From contig OZ018411.1 of the NCBI GenBank assembly GCA_963969595.1, positions 25,542,545-25,606,544 of the forward strand: DNA of 64,000 bases, given 5' to 3'. The notes below the pieces were generated by a model, which saw nothing but the letters and a program-made list of their open reading frames with translations, was not told where the DNA came from and searched no databases. This DNA is from Neckera pumila. Lineage: Eukaryota > Streptophyta > Bryopsida > Hypnales > Neckeraceae. This document shows, in pieces, positions 11,778 through 24,800 of this stretch. The position numbers were made by a program, and so were the translations under genes. The first letter of the stretch is position 1; each line of letters begins with the position of its first letter.

Positions 11778-13192
11778 TGATGAGTTTCGCGCAAACGTAG
11801 GAAGTGGAACCTGGCAGCATCTGGTTGATTGCATGCATTCTGAAAATCCATGAAGGATTTAAGAAGGACAAGGTTTGTTCATCTCCTCACTTTTGTATTC
11901 TATTTGTAAGTTGTACCATTGATCTCTCTTATTATTTTGTGTTGTTGGAGAGAGTGGGCTAAGTTGGGCAGCATGATGGTGATTTCTTCTTGTAGCTTCT
12001 AGAGTCATTCCAATGGCTACTATACTTTGCTTTGCTTGTTGTTCATTATTTAAACAAGGGTTTTGGGAGTTGAATAACCCATCTGCTTTAAGTTCCAATT
12101 ATGTTTGTCGATTGCTAATTTGCATCTGTTTGCATAATTTGTTTTTGTTTGGAAGTACCTTTGTGTTTCGAGAGAAATGGGTTCAAATTGGGATGGAGTA
12201 AGAGGGGTTGAGAAAATGATCAATAACTCTAGGGTGGAGGTAGAAGAGGGGCTTCATGATGTGGATCTTGTAGTAACAAAAACAGAGATTGGGCTTGATT
12301 TGTTGTCTAAATCAATAGAACTCTTGCCTGTGGAAGTGCTTGTAGTGAAAGGAAAGGTACTTGGAAAGAAGCCAAAGTTTGTTTGTAGTAATTTCCTGAA
12401 GAGGTTTTTTATTAGCAATTGTAATGCAAACAATCCTGGTACATTGTGGATGCCGAAGAAGACAAGCACCACTTCCTTGGAGGTGTTAATCCCAACGTCA
12501 TCAATTGCAAGTTCATCATGTAGCAATCCGGTTGTGAGGTTGGTTTGTCCTAGAGGCCTACCTCATTTGGCTCCACCACCCAAAGAATTAGAAAAGGTGA
12601 GTTTTTTTGAACTATAATCCCAACTTTATATAAAAGCACCCAATGCCTAAAATTTACAAGTTTAGTTCACATTGTTGGTGTTCACATCACTAAAACAATA
12701 ATCTACACCACAGTTTAGTGTAATGCTTTAACTGGATGTCAGTTCCTCAGCCAAGCACTGCTTTAGCTTTTTAATTCATTTTCTATAGAATGTAAATTGG
12801 ATCTGGCTAGAGTATCCATAGTCACTTGCTTTTCTTGTTTAGCACAATCACAATCTTGCAGTTCTAATATCTTTTTTTATCTATGCCCTTGTAATTCCCG
12901 TTGAAGTCCTTCTGAAGATTGAGTATCCAAGATTTCTAGTCAGCCTTTTCTGATTCAAGTGCCTGATATGGAGCTTGTTAATTTGTGCATGATTTTTCTT
13001 GTCTCTATTCAGAGTTAATCATTGATGCAAGTAGAGGGTTAATCAGTTTCAATTTTAGATATTGATTTTTGTATTGTTTTATATATTGCATGCAGTCTTC
13101 TTAATTTCAATTGATTTATCTGAAGTGTTGATACAATGTGAATATGATCTCATTCTACTACTCTTCTTTTGTATTTGGCTTACTAGGCAATA
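11778..13192 (+). other. Region upstream of the hAT remnant; one unrecognised open frame
   Basis: A 146-codon frame (12177-12617) has no motif I know and begins without strong support. It could be a leader exon of the hAT gene downstream, because it lies on the same strand and ends near a GT, but I cannot show that. The rest is AT-rich spacer. Confidence 0.35.
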
Positions 13193-16100
13193 ATGTATTT
13201 GGTGTGTTTCTGCTGGAAGGTGATCAACCTTGACGGAGAAGATGAACCTGCGAAGAAAAAGAAGAAGAGCTATGAAAGTCACCGCAAGTTTCAAGATTCC
13301 TGGGCTGCAAAAACGCCATGGGTAGAGATGATTGCTGGAGCTGACGAAGAATACCACAGTGTGAAGTTTATCATTTGTTTTGTAGTCATAGGATGTGTGA
13401 AACTACTTGCATCCAAGCTTGACACCATCACAAAGCATGCTGGTCGCTGGAAAGCAAAGAAAGATCTACCGCAGCTAGGAGTCAAAGAAGGAGAGTTTTA
13501 CGTGTCTAAGAACTGCAAGCATGCTACTAATACAAGGCTTTACAAGACAAGGAGTAAGGATTTTGTGGAGTTGCTTGTTGCAAAAGGAATGAAGGATACG
13601 AGGAATAGAAAACAAATTCAATTTGACCTGATTTTCCATTTGCTAGCCCAAGGTCGTCCTATGCTTGAATACGAAGCATGTCAGTCTTTGTTCAAGTTTC
13701 TAAGTGTCCCTGGGCTGCCAAAGCTCCATTGGTTAGACAATGCAGGGTGGGAAATGGCTGATGTGATGTTGAAGCAGGTCCTTAAGCAGAATTGTGTTGT
13801 CATGTAGTCTTCTAAATTTTTGTCTATGTCTTGTGACGAAGTGACAACTATAGATAACCCGTCTTGGATTTCAATCCATGTCTACTATATTAGTGACACT
13901 ATAAGAAACCCGTGTTTTTCTTGATGTTGGAGCAAAAACATGCGATGTCCAAGGCCGAACATACTATGTCCGCGGAGACATCAAGATGTTAAAGAGAAGG
14001 ATTGCGATTTCAGAAGATTTTTGAGGATGTTCCAGATGATTGCGGCAAATTTGAATGAAAACAAGTTGGTGTTACCATCGACATTGGGATCTCTGATGAC
14101 ATTTAAAGACTCATTGATGTCCGGCAAGCCGTCCGCAAAAACATAGACTACTACGTTAGCTTTACAGAAAAAATTTCACAGAGGATAAATTTGTGAAAAT
14201 TACTTTATTTTTGGATAAAAGTCTAACCGAGGTTAAAAAAAAGGAATCAGGCAACCATCCAGTAGCTTTGGAGGAAAATAAGATGACGTGGCATATGACG
14301 TGGCATGCCACGTGTAAATTAGTTGACATGGCATAATATTATACTGATGTGGCATGCCACGTCAATATAACAGGGCTGTTTTTGCGTTTTCTACACTTAT
14401 ATTGGAGATGTCTGAGTAGACGTAGAGATGTCACTAGAGACATCTCATAAAATGTTGAGATGTTTTCTTGGACGTTTTTTTAGACTTCTAGATGTTTTAC
14501 AAAACATATCACAATTGGTACAACGTCTATGGAGATGTCATTAGAGAGGCCTTTGAGACATGAAAAACATCCTACTGGATGTCTATGTGCTGCTCTACAA
14601 AAATTTAAATTCAATGTTTTCAATGTCCCATATAGTTTGTCTTCCCCCCTACCACTCCACTTGTATAAAGAGTCAATTTTCTCCCCTCCATAAACTCACA
14701 TCAAGTGGCTTTTGAAGCCATGTGACATAATTGTCAATTATGATGTATTTTGTACGACATATTATGCATGGTATATGATGTATGATGTATGGTATATTAT
14801 GTATGATGTACTGTGTATGATATGCATGTGGACATCATATAAGACATATGAGCCTGTCCATATTAACATCATGCCGGATAGTGCATTTCATGACATGAAT
14901 GTCTAATGTGACATCATTTTGTTCTTCTAAATCATTTCAAAAATTGCCAGAGGTATTCATGATGAAAAGATGATGTTTACATTGATGTCACAAGAAATTT
15001 AGACGTCTAAGGTGATGTTTCAAAATACGTCTATGAACATGTCTGGACGTCTGAGTTGATGTCTCAGAAAATGTATAGATGTCTAAGTTGACGTCTTCAA
15101 AGACAGCAAGAAAATCCTTAGACAATCAAAAAATATGCTGACGTGGCATGCCACATCATTTTTGTTGGATGCCACGTCACTTTTTTTGTTGCTATGTCAC
15201 GTGCCACTTCAGATCCACATCATGGCCAAAAATGGATGAAAAAAATTCTTGCGTGGCTGCCTGTATCCGCGTGGCGCTTAGGTGGTGGCCACATAGCAGC
15301 CTTTGAGGACCTCGTTGACCCATGTTTTTGGTGATGTCTGACGAAAAACATCCTGATGTAACATGTCAAAGTTGATGTCTAAAGCACATCCGCAACAACG
15401 CAATTTTTTGGACGTCCATGTAGACGTGGTAAAACGTCAACTCAGAGAGTCAGGCGTCAAAATCATGATGTCCAAAAAAACACGGGTTCCTTATAGTGTA
15501 AGTGGCGTCGGGTCCCTTTACTGGTTGGGCTAGAGAGAGTTGATATTTCACCCACTGCCGAGAATCTCACTAGTATTCTAGTTTCGAATCTAGAGAAGAT
15601 AAAGGGACTTTCCAAAGAGCAAGTTGGGAGTATACTGGTATCATTTGGGGCAGATGGGGCTTCAGTATTTCAAAGGTAAGGAATGGGATCACCAAGAAAA
15701 TCCAGGAGTCCACTGCCCTTTTTTAGAGGGGATTCATTGTATGGCTCACCATACTAATTTAGCCGTTGCTCACTTGAGCAAACTTCCTATTGTGTGTGAG
15801 ATTGAGTCTCTTTTGTCTAGCTTACACAAGCACTTCAGCCATTCTCCCAAAAAACATGCGGAATTTTTCAAGCTTGCAGCTTTTATGCAGATGAAAGGCA
15901 ACAAGGTTCAATGGAATATGAAGATTTGTTGGATCTTGATGTTGAGTCCAGCCCAAGGGTGATTAATGAGTATAAAACCTTGATCATGAAGATGGCAAAG
16001 GATGCATTCAAGTACAAGGATTCTGAATTGAGAGTCAATGTGTAATGTGCAAGTTGTTCTTAGATTAACGTGCTTGTTGCCTTTATTTATTGCTGTCCAT

Positions 16101-17043
16101 TCTCTCATTAAGTTTGCCCAAGGGGCGAGATGTTTACATGTGTGACTATTTAGCAGCAGTCAAGTAATGTCAATTGCAGTTCTACAAGCTGTATCTCGTC
16201 CAACAACGAGATTTGACCCGATTGCTTTTTGGAACTTCATGTCAATCCTGGATTGTGCTCATCCCACCGTGTCCATGAGATGGCAAACTCCATACTGGAT
16301 CAAAATGGCACAAATATTGAGCACCTTGCTTTTTTTACCAAAGCTGATTTTTGGTGGGCTACTCATCCTCACCCAATCACTGGCAAACCAAAGATGGCGA
16401 TGAAGGAGAGTTTGGCTGACATTGTTCAAGTTGTGAAAACTTCATGTGTTTGCGCTGCAGAAGCTTTAATGAAGGAGTTAATAGCTCGTTTTCCAACTTC
16501 CACTTTGATGGATGCTCTTGGTTTCTGTTACCCCAGTACTGATTGCAAAAAGAGTTTTCCACTGAGCATACTCCAGAGACTACATTCCCAATGCATTTGA
16601 ATATTGTCAAAGCCCAACATACTATAGATCGTGAAGTGAAGCATTCATCTGGAGTTGTAAAGGTTGTCCCAGTTTTGTTGTCTGCTCGGACCTTAGACAT
16701 GCAGTTTTCTTTGTTCAAGGTAATCATACAGTCTAATGCAGCGGCAGCTTTGCAGCAACCTTTTGACACAAATTCATTTACTCGGATTTGGAGAACAGTC
16801 ACTGCGAATGCTCCTTTTAGGAGGGAGCTGTCAAAGTATCTTAAACTTGCAAAGATTGCTGCAGTCCAAGACTCCAAGTCCTTGGTAGTGTTGAAGACAA
16901 GCAAACATTTTCAATATTGAACTTTATGAAGACAAAGCTCTGCAATCGACTTCAAAACCACTTGCCAACAGTAGTTGGAACGTATTCCCAGAGCCACTTT
17001 ACCATGCAGAATTTTCCCTACAATTCAACCTTTGATGACTGAT
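13193..17043 (+). pseudogene. Decayed hAT-superfamily transposase, split by a CACTA insertion
   Basis: Blocks occur in the order expected for this hAT family. An N-terminal BED/TTF-like zinc-finger region (13193-13807) has FQDSW, PWVEMI and KLDTITKHAGRWK. Then comes SKFLSMSCDEVTTIDNPSW (13806-13895) with the family's acidic SCDEVTT motif. After the insertion follow WRRVPLLVGLERVD, LVSFGADGASVFQ, HCMAHHTNLAV and FSHSPKKHAEF (15500-15962), and RVINEYKTLIMKMAKDA in another frame. The C-terminal dimerisation part is at 16850-17043, with FSILNFMKTKLCNRL and FTMQNFPYNSTF. At least five frame changes or stops, plus the 1.6-kb insertion at 13897-15498, make it inactive. I did not find its own terminal repeats. 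Confidence 0.8.
13897..15498. mobile_element. CACTA-type non-autonomous element, 1602 bp (copy 1), inside the hAT remnant
   Basis: It starts CACTATAAGAAACCCGTG and ends CACGGGTTCCTTATAGTG, giving near-perfect terminal inverted repeats. The flanking triplets are TGA and TAA: a 3-bp duplication with one change. Dropping the element and one triplet gives a continuous hAT frame (…ISEWRRVP…), which confirms the insertion point. The subterminal regions carry many GACGTC/GATGTC words, as expected for CACTA transposase binding sites. A TATGATG-type minisatellite sits at 14760-14830. No transposase frame exists, so it must depend on an autonomous partner. Confidence 0.9.
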
Positions 17044-17198
17044 ACGCAGTGAAGAACCAGCAGGTGGAAGTTGATGAAATTTCGACCACCTAAATTCAAA
17101 TTTTTTTGCCTGGTTGCTCTTGAGTAAGTTCCGCTTATCATATTTTTAGTAAGTGAAGTGAAATCAGATTGCATGTTCTATGCCTTGCATGATAATTT

Positions 17199-19164
17199 CA
17201 CTATAAGAAACCCCTATTTTTTTTTATGTCAGAGCAAAAACATGTGATGTCCAACAATCCAAGGCCGAACATACTATATCCGCGGAGACATCAAGATATT
17301 AAAAAGAAGGATTGAGATTACAGAAGATTTCTGAGGATATTCTAGATGACTGTAGCAAATTTAAATGAAAACAAGTTGGTGTTACTATTGACATTGGGAT
17401 TTCTGATGACATTTTTAAGGATTCATTGATGTCCGACAAGTCATCTGCAAAAACATAAATTGCCATGTCAGCTTCAAGGAAAAAATTTCATAGAGGATAA
17501 ATCTATGGAAATTACTTTATTCTTGGATAAAAGTCTAATCGAGGTTAAAAAAAGGAATCGGGCAGCCATTGGGCAGCTTTGGGAGAAAATAAGATGATGT
17601 GGCATATGACGTGGCATGCCATGTGTAAATTAGTTGACGTGGCATAAAATTATGCTGATGTGGCATACCATGTCAGCATAGCAGAGCTGTCTCTTTGCGT
17701 TTTCTACACTTATTTTGGAGATTTCTAAGTAGTCGTAGAGATGTCAGTAGAGACATTTTATAAAACGTTGAGATGTTTTCTTGGACATTTTTGTAGACTT
17801 CTAGATGTTTTAGGAAACATAGTCACAATCGATATAAGATCTATGGAGACATTATTAGAGCGGCTTTTGAGACATGCAAAAAACATTCTACTGGACGTCT
17901 GTATGCTGCTTCACCAAAATTTAAATCCAGCGTTTTCAATGTCCCATATAGTTTGTCTTCCCCTCTACCACTCCACTTGTATAAAGAGCCCATCTTTGAG
18001 TTTTCTACACTTGTATTGGAGATGTCTAAGTAGATGTAGAGATGTCACTAGAGACATCTTATAAAACGTTGAGATGTTTTCTTGGACGTTTTTTGTAGAC
18101 TTCTAGATGTTTTAAGAAACATAGTCACAATTGGTATAACATCTATGGAGACGTCATCAGAGCGGCCTTTGAGACATGCAAAAAACGTCTTACTAGACGT
18201 CTATATGCTGCTCCACCAAAATTTAAATCCAGCGTTTTCAATGTCCTGTATAGTTTATCTTCCCTTCTACTACTCCACTTGTATAAAGAACCCATCTTCT
18301 CCCCTCCATAAATTTACATCAAGTGGCTTTTGAAGCCATGTAACATAATTGCCAATTATGATGTATTTTGGACGGCGTATTATGTATGGTATATGATGTA
18401 TGATGTATAATATATGATATAATTTGTATGATGTATAATGTATAATGTATGGTGTACTATATATGATATGTTATATTGGACATTATGACATATATGTGGA
18501 CATCATATGAGACATGTGAGATTGTCCATATTAACATCATGTTGAATAGTCCATTCCATTCCATGAATGTCTAATGTGACATCATTTTGTTCTCCAAAAT
18601 CATACCAAACATTGCCAGAGGTATTCATGATGAAAAGTAGATGTTTACATTGATGTCACAAGAAATTTGGACGTCTAAAGTGATGTTTCAAAATATGTCT
18701 ATGAAAACGTCTGGACGTCTGAGTTGATGCCTCTGAAAATGTACAGATGTCTATATTGACGTCTTCAAAGATAGTAAGAAAATTCTTAGACAACCAAAAA
18801 ATATACTGATGTGGCATGCCACATCATCCTTGTTGGATGTCACGTCACTTTTTTCGTTGCCACGTCACGTGCCACCTCAAATGCCACATCATGGCCAAAA
18901 ATGGATGAAAAAATTTCTACATGGCTGCCCGTGTCTATGCGGCGCTCAAGTGGCAACCACATAGCGGCCTTTGAGGACCCTATTGACCCATGTTTTTGGA
19001 CGTCTGGTCCTCCAGCATGCTGATGTCCGATGTTAAATCTGATGTGAAACCCGAGTCTTAAGCAACGCAAAATTTTGGACGTGCACGTAGACATTTCAAG
19101 GCACAAGTCACGACACCAACACGCAGAATCCAGAGATAAAAAAAAATACAAGTTTCTTATAGTG
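17199..19164. mobile_element. CACTA-type non-autonomous element, 1966 bp (copy 2), perfect TTT target duplication
   Basis: The start is CACTATAAGAAACCCC and the end AGTTTCTTATAGTG, flanked on both sides by TTT (17196-17198 and 19165-19167), the 3-bp duplication typical of CACTA elements. The body is clearly homologous to copy 1 throughout (shared CCGAACATACTAT, GCGGAGACATCAAGAT). It is longer because of an internal duplication of about 300 bp and an expanded TATGATG/TATAATG minisatellite at 18375-18470. It lies only 155 bp beyond the end of the hAT remnant. No coding capacity. Confidence 0.9.
17694..18300 (+). repeat. Tandem duplication inside CACTA copy 2 (two units of about 303 bp)
   Basis: Both units start with TTTTCTACACTT, run through GAGATGTTTTCTTGGAC and TTAAATCCAGCGTTTTC, and end at the TTGTATAAAGA word (about 17996 and 18290). 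Copy 1 has the unit only once, so the duplication is specific to copy 2. It doubles the number of GACGTC-like words on that side. Confidence 0.8.
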
Positions 19165-19559
19165 TTTAATGCTTTATTTTATTGTAAGGCTGTGAACTAT
19201 GAACGGAGAGCAACACTTGGCTAGAGTCTCTAGTTACAATTAATAGAATTTCTTGTATTCTCAGTAGTAGTAATTACCCAAAGCAATTGTTACCCTAAGC
19301 TTGCGGAATGGTATTGGAAGTTAGAGACAATGCATATTAATGAAAACAATTCATGATGATTTGGAAGTCTAGTTTGTTGAGTTTTTGTTAGCAATTGGTT
19401 GCTCTTGAAGTTGCCAATAGAATTGTGATTGAAAAAATCTGGTTTTGGAAGTTTTGATTGAGGTAATGGTGGAGTTGGAGTGTTGTTAAGTTGATTTTTT
19501 AATCCACTTCTTAGTATTTTACTTGTTGAGTATAGTTTTTGCAAATCGTGTCCAAAATC

Positions 19560-20614
19560 CACTATAAGAAACTGGTGTTTTTTGTGGTGTCTGGAAAAAC
19601 ATAGCCTGGCATTTGTTTTGACGTCTATACATGTCAACATAGATGTCATCTAAAATCTGTTATACTGGATGTGGAAAAAACGTGCCAAAATTTCAGAAAA
19701 CATGCTATTTTTTACCTCATTTTTTTTGACATTCCATGAGACATGGCCTTCTAAGCTTCCTTGATATGCCATTTGGCAGCCACGTCATGCCCACATGGGC
19801 GGGCAGTGCCACATAAGAATTTTTTTCATCCAGCTCGTTTTTTTCATCTGCCTGTTTTTTCATCCAAACCATTTTTTCATCCAAACCATTTTTTCATCCA
19901 ATCTATTTTTCATCCAACCCATTTTTTCAAAAAATAATCAGTTAACACAAATTAAAAAACTAAATTAAACAACCAAAAATACATACCATTTACCATCAAG
20001 TTTATTTTGATGGCAAAATTACGTGAAAATGAACATTTTAAGGGTCATATTTATATCCATTCTTTGTCCATGGTGAGACATGGGATAATTAGCCTACGTT
20101 GTCTTAGACGTCCAGTCCGACATCCAGCCCGTTGTTTCAGACATCCAGCCCGTTGTTTCAGACATCCAGCCCGACGTCCATCCATCATTTCCTTTTTTTT
20201 TCCAAAATATGTCATATAACTGCTTTTTTCAAAAAAATTGTCCATATTCTTTGTTCATGGTGAGACATATGATATGGGACAATTAGCCTACGTTGTTTCA
20301 AACGTCTAGCCCATTGTTTCAGATGTCCAGCCCGACGTCCATCCAAATGTCCATCCATCCATTTTTTTTTCCCAAAATATGCCATGTAGCTGTCCTTCTC
20401 TAAATCTACTTGCTGACGTGGCAGTTTATGTTGTATGCGACGTTTTATAAAAATATGGCCACATCAAAGTTGACATCATCACAAACATAGCCGTCCACAA
20501 TGACATGGTCACGTTTTCTACAAAACACGGACATGTTTTCTAAAACATTTGACGTTTGAAAAAACACGACACGTTTTTTGCTAATGCATCCAAAAATGTG
20601 CTTTTCTTATAGTG
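19560..20614. mobile_element. Third CACTA-type element, 1055 bp, divergent body
   Basis: The ends CACTATAAGAAACTGG and (inverse) CACTATAAGAAAAGC agree in the outer 12 bases with copies 1 and 2, but the interior is different. It contains a TTTTTTCATCCAA array (19827-19935), a TTGTTTCAGACATCCAGCC array (20120-20185), and a partial second copy of the 20057-20200 block at 20240-20380. Flanking triplets (ATC, GTG) do not match, so no target duplication is left. It is non-coding. Confidence 0.7.
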
Positions 20615-21466
20615 GTGCCTCCAAGTTCTCCGAACCGTGCATACTGCTACACTTGCAAGGTGAGGCAACATCATCACCTGGGTTCTCCTTTTGTAGACAA
20701 ATTTGGTGTGACTTAAGGTAGAGGATACTACAAAGCAGTTTTACATATGTAGGAGTGAGATTTTGGGGAGATCTTTGGGTACAAGATCTCTGTTGAGATC
20801 AAAATTTTATCCCTTTATATGAATTCTTTATGCTGTTAGTCAACATTGGAGGTTGTAGACCATTATAAGTGACTGTATATAGTCCCATTTTCATTCAAAG
20901 ATCAGTGTTTGAATTGATGAGTTGCTATGGGTGTAGCGGTCTCTATAGGAGATGGGATCAGTTTATCAACTATTAATAGCTTCTACCTTAGAACATTAAG
21001 TAGGAGCACTTTTCCATTGGGATTCAATCTTTTTATTCCAGTGGTTGTGGTTGTCAATCAAATGGTGATAGTTAAAGGGGAGGCTGTAAGAAAGCAGGTA
21101 TCATATTTTTGGGAGACTTTTGGCACTCAAGAGGTGCATTACCTGTGGAGCTTCTGAATATGGCCATCTTGGAGTTGCAGTCTTGGTAATGCCCTGCCAT
21201 CTTTATATCTGGCAACCATGACTAGGTGTGTGACAGTGAAACTAGCAAACTTGTCAAGTTGAAATAAGGAACGATGCTACTTTTTGCCTTTCGTGGAGCA
21301 GCCACAAAGCGACAGGAGGCTCCGTAGCTTACTTTAGCGTGTACCTGCACTATTCATATAACTTATTTCATGTTAGGGACTAGGACTCCGTCTTTGAGTA
21401 GCAATAAGCACTGTCCATAAGAAGTTTGCAATTTTCTTCACTTCACTATGGATTTGTGGTGCTATG
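20615..21466. other. Spacer, nothing supportable
   Basis: A 76-codon frame (20927-21157) has no recognisable motif. No bounded repeat was seen. Confidence 0.5.
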
Positions 21467-21844
21467 CATTAGAAGAAATTTCAGGCCTCTGGAGGGCTGC
21501 TCCATAGCCCTCCAAGATACCCTAAAATTTGCTTTTATTTTGCTCAAAAAGTTGTTTTTCCCCTATTTCCGCCTTGCTGAAATTGCAGCGGCAGTGGCGC
21601 AGGAACCCAAAATTCCGAATAAAAAATTATTAAAAGATTAAAAATAAAAATTTAATCTTAAAAATAAAAAATAAAAAAAAATAAAAAAAGATAAAAAACT
21701 CTGCGGAACTTGACTGCTTCAGCAAGCAGTCAGAGACTCTGACTGGTCACCAAGAGCATTTTCGAACTTGACAGGCCATGCAAAGAATAGTATGGCATGT
21801 CAACTTCGGACGGCCTTCTTTAGGGCTAAAAATTCTCTAATAGC
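21467..21844. mobile_element. CATTAGA-ended TIR element, about 378 bp (copy H)
   Basis: The left end is CATTAGAAGAAATTTCAGG and the right end runs …AAATTCTCTAATAG, one base off the expected inverse. The body (TACCCTAAAATTTGC, CCCCTATTTCCG, GGCAGTGGCGCAGGAACCC) is repeated in opposite orientation at 51.8-52.1 kb and in the same orientation at 48.0-48.3 kb. It has no transposase frame. Confidence 0.75.
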
Positions 21845-24800
21845 TTCATTGCCTTGGTCAAGTGCCAACAATTTAAAAGATTGAATTGTATTAGTACAAC
21901 TTTATAGTATCTTTAATTTTTTTTATTTGAACGTTAGTATCTATTGTTTCAACTATTTCAACTATGTCCGTCATTTTTCAAATTTCCTTAAGATCTCTTC
22001 ACAAATGTTATTTGTATTGTGAGAACTTAAATATTTTTCAAAAATAGTTCCTGCAATTTGTAAAACAAAAGAAATGTTTTTGACGTATATAGTTGCTTTA
22101 GAATCTTTCAAATGTAAGGCTTTGCAACTCCTCCAAAACAGAAAAAATATGTTTGACAGAAAAGAAAAAGAACAGTGAAATATGTATTAATTTCTGCTGG
22201 TTGTCAAAAATACCAGGGAGAGAGATACCCGGAAGGGCATCCCCCAATCTCTATGCATCAGCTTATGGTTGTTTAATTAATTTATTTATTTTTGAAACAT
22301 ACGACCTTCAAGGGCCGCAGTTGAACGAACACGACCAACTTCATAACATTCAGTAGCAAAGAAGACCACTGCCCTTTTTTGGACAGAATGATGTAGAATA
22401 TTCCACATCCAAAATTGGCTAAAGGCCACAAATTTGTCAGACTATAACAACTAAGCAAAAGTGGGTCAAAAAAATGAAGAATAGTAATACAATAATAATT
22501 TCATTATGTTGGTTTGATTATGCATCTGACACAAAGTGAGCTCACATGACCAAAGGGCCAAGCAATAGACAACTGGCTTATCAAATCATCTCATCTTGAA
22601 TTATCTCGAACATGACATTAGTTCCTTTTGGAATAGCGTGTAGGCAGTTTGGAGGTTGGGGCTCGTTCAGAGTCAAAGCAGTGACTCACGGATGAACTTC
22701 ATAACTGGATGCCTTCAGAGAGCAAAGGCAGCCTCTCTGAAGGCTACAAAATGTTATATTATGATTATTGCAAAAGAGAAGTATATAGAGCTGTATATGG
22801 AATCTTTTTGCAAATAACTAACCTTATCAGACTTTGACCAATTTTCGGAAGCCCAAAATGACCATTTTATTCTCCTGTACCCATACAATCCAAGAGTATA
22901 CCTAAGGTTACAGTTTTGTTCAAATATTAAAAAAACTGTTCATTTTCTAAATCGAAGGTCATATCAGGTAGTAAAAAAATGCACTTTTGACCCTAGGTCA
23001 TACCAACCCTAGATTCGTCTTGTCTTCTTATCTAATCTCCATGACACCTTGGATCAGGTTTGGGACCCGAGGTCATCCAAAATCCAACCTTAGGATTTCA
23101 TCCTTCTTCAACAACAAAATCCAAAACGAGGTTCTAGGAAAAATGAATTTCAAAGGCCTCAAATTTTTTGTTGTTTACACAACCAACAGTAATGTCTTCA
23201 ACTACTTGATTTTGTACTTCAATGAGTTCTTTCTTAACTTGCATAGTGTCACAGGCTTGAGTCCTTGTCAAACCATTTGTCGTTTCAACCTATACATTCT
23301 TCCATGTTTTGATGTCACAAATGGACCAACGGCATGTAGTCTTGTCAAAGTAAACAAAACATAAGGTTTGGTGAATCCATTAATTCTTCGAACAATCTAT
23401 CAATGTTTCTAGTACTAATTTGCTATTTGAAATGACAAAATTCAATATTCATCTAGATTTTTAAATTGTATTCTTGTTATTCAGTCATGGCGCTAGTAGG
23501 ATGTTGCTTCAATGTGTTCAAACAAATTTGTAACGCCTGATTGAATTATTTCATATAATTCAATGCAATTTTCTTTCAATTGAATGTCAGAAGCATGAAA
23601 TATATCTCAAGCCATTGCTAGGCTATAGAGCATCTGGATGGCTATGAAGGCTATCTTCATACATGATTTCCAATTGACGCCAATGACATTAATTCAATTG
23701 ATTATGCTTATTGAATATCTTCATACAATTCTATCTTCTTGAGTTTTAATTTACAAACTATATATATAGGTTCAATGAAGACATCTAGATGATTTTGCAT
23801 AATATTCTTTATAGATGCCAAATTGCTATTGCAATATGCAATCATAAATCGCCAATTTGGTGCTTTGGCAAAGGACGATGTACTCTGGAAATCAACGTTT
23901 CTTTGTGATATTCCATCTGTCTCCACCAATATGAAACCTGTAAGTTAAGTTGGGTGAGCTTGTATGTAGCAGGATGTGGTGCAAGGAAGAAACCTCAACT
24001 TTGGTTATATGATTTAGCATTTTGGGAGTACATTAATTTGGTTGCAATGTTTCATTGTCAATACATAGGTGTCACGGGCCGTCAAGTACCTTTGTGGTTA
24101 TCTTCATGTCTCTAACAATGTACTTTTCATTACGCTCATGTGAAACTCATGCGACATGATCTCCATATGCACATAGAAGTCATACATTCAGCCACCACGT
24201 CTCAGTTTCAAACCTTTGCTAACTTCCATTGCATCTCTTAACTAAAATCAAAATGCTTTGATGTTTGGAATCGAGTAGGTGTGAAGAATAGGGTCTTCAA
24301 TGCTTGGATAAGTCATAGGGAGTCTAATGCCTTTACAACTCATTAGGAACTAGGTTGGTGCAAATGGTTGAGGTTGTAGATGAACGCGGTTCAATAGATT
24401 ATTTCGGATGCCAAATCAAGAGGATGGCACTTGAAGGTGTCTTTTCACACCTCAGTTGGGACTTCAAACCACTTAAGTTTTTTGAAACCTTAAAAAGGCA
24501 CTATCATCTTTTATAAATTGAGCCTTTGGAGGAGGAGTTCTAGCTTAGCTTAGCCTTCTCTTTGTAAATGATTGTGTTTTCATAGTGCTTATATTTGGCT
24601 TAATTTGTGTCTTTGTAGTGGACTTTTTCTGCTCTTTATGGGTTTTCTCCATGCATATTATGAATTACAAAAGATTGTATTATATGCATGAGTGTCAATA
24701 TAGTAGTAGTGTGCACTTATTTTTGAGAAAAAATATGTTTTTGGAGATGCTTTTGGAATTTGTATGTGTGCTGGAATTGTAGTGCTTCAAATTTCATTGA

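Noticed and set aside
12177..12617. 146-codon open frame before the hAT remnant
   Set aside because: I recognise no domain and cannot show that it belongs to the hAT gene; left as an unassigned frame in the gap entry.
21467..21844. Solo LTR
   Set aside because: The ends are inverted (CATTAGA…TCTAAT), not TG…CA, and there is no 5-bp duplication; TIR element preferred.
22987..23364. 125-codon open frame
   Set aside because: No motif, AT-rich composition, and no supporting splice or neighbour context.
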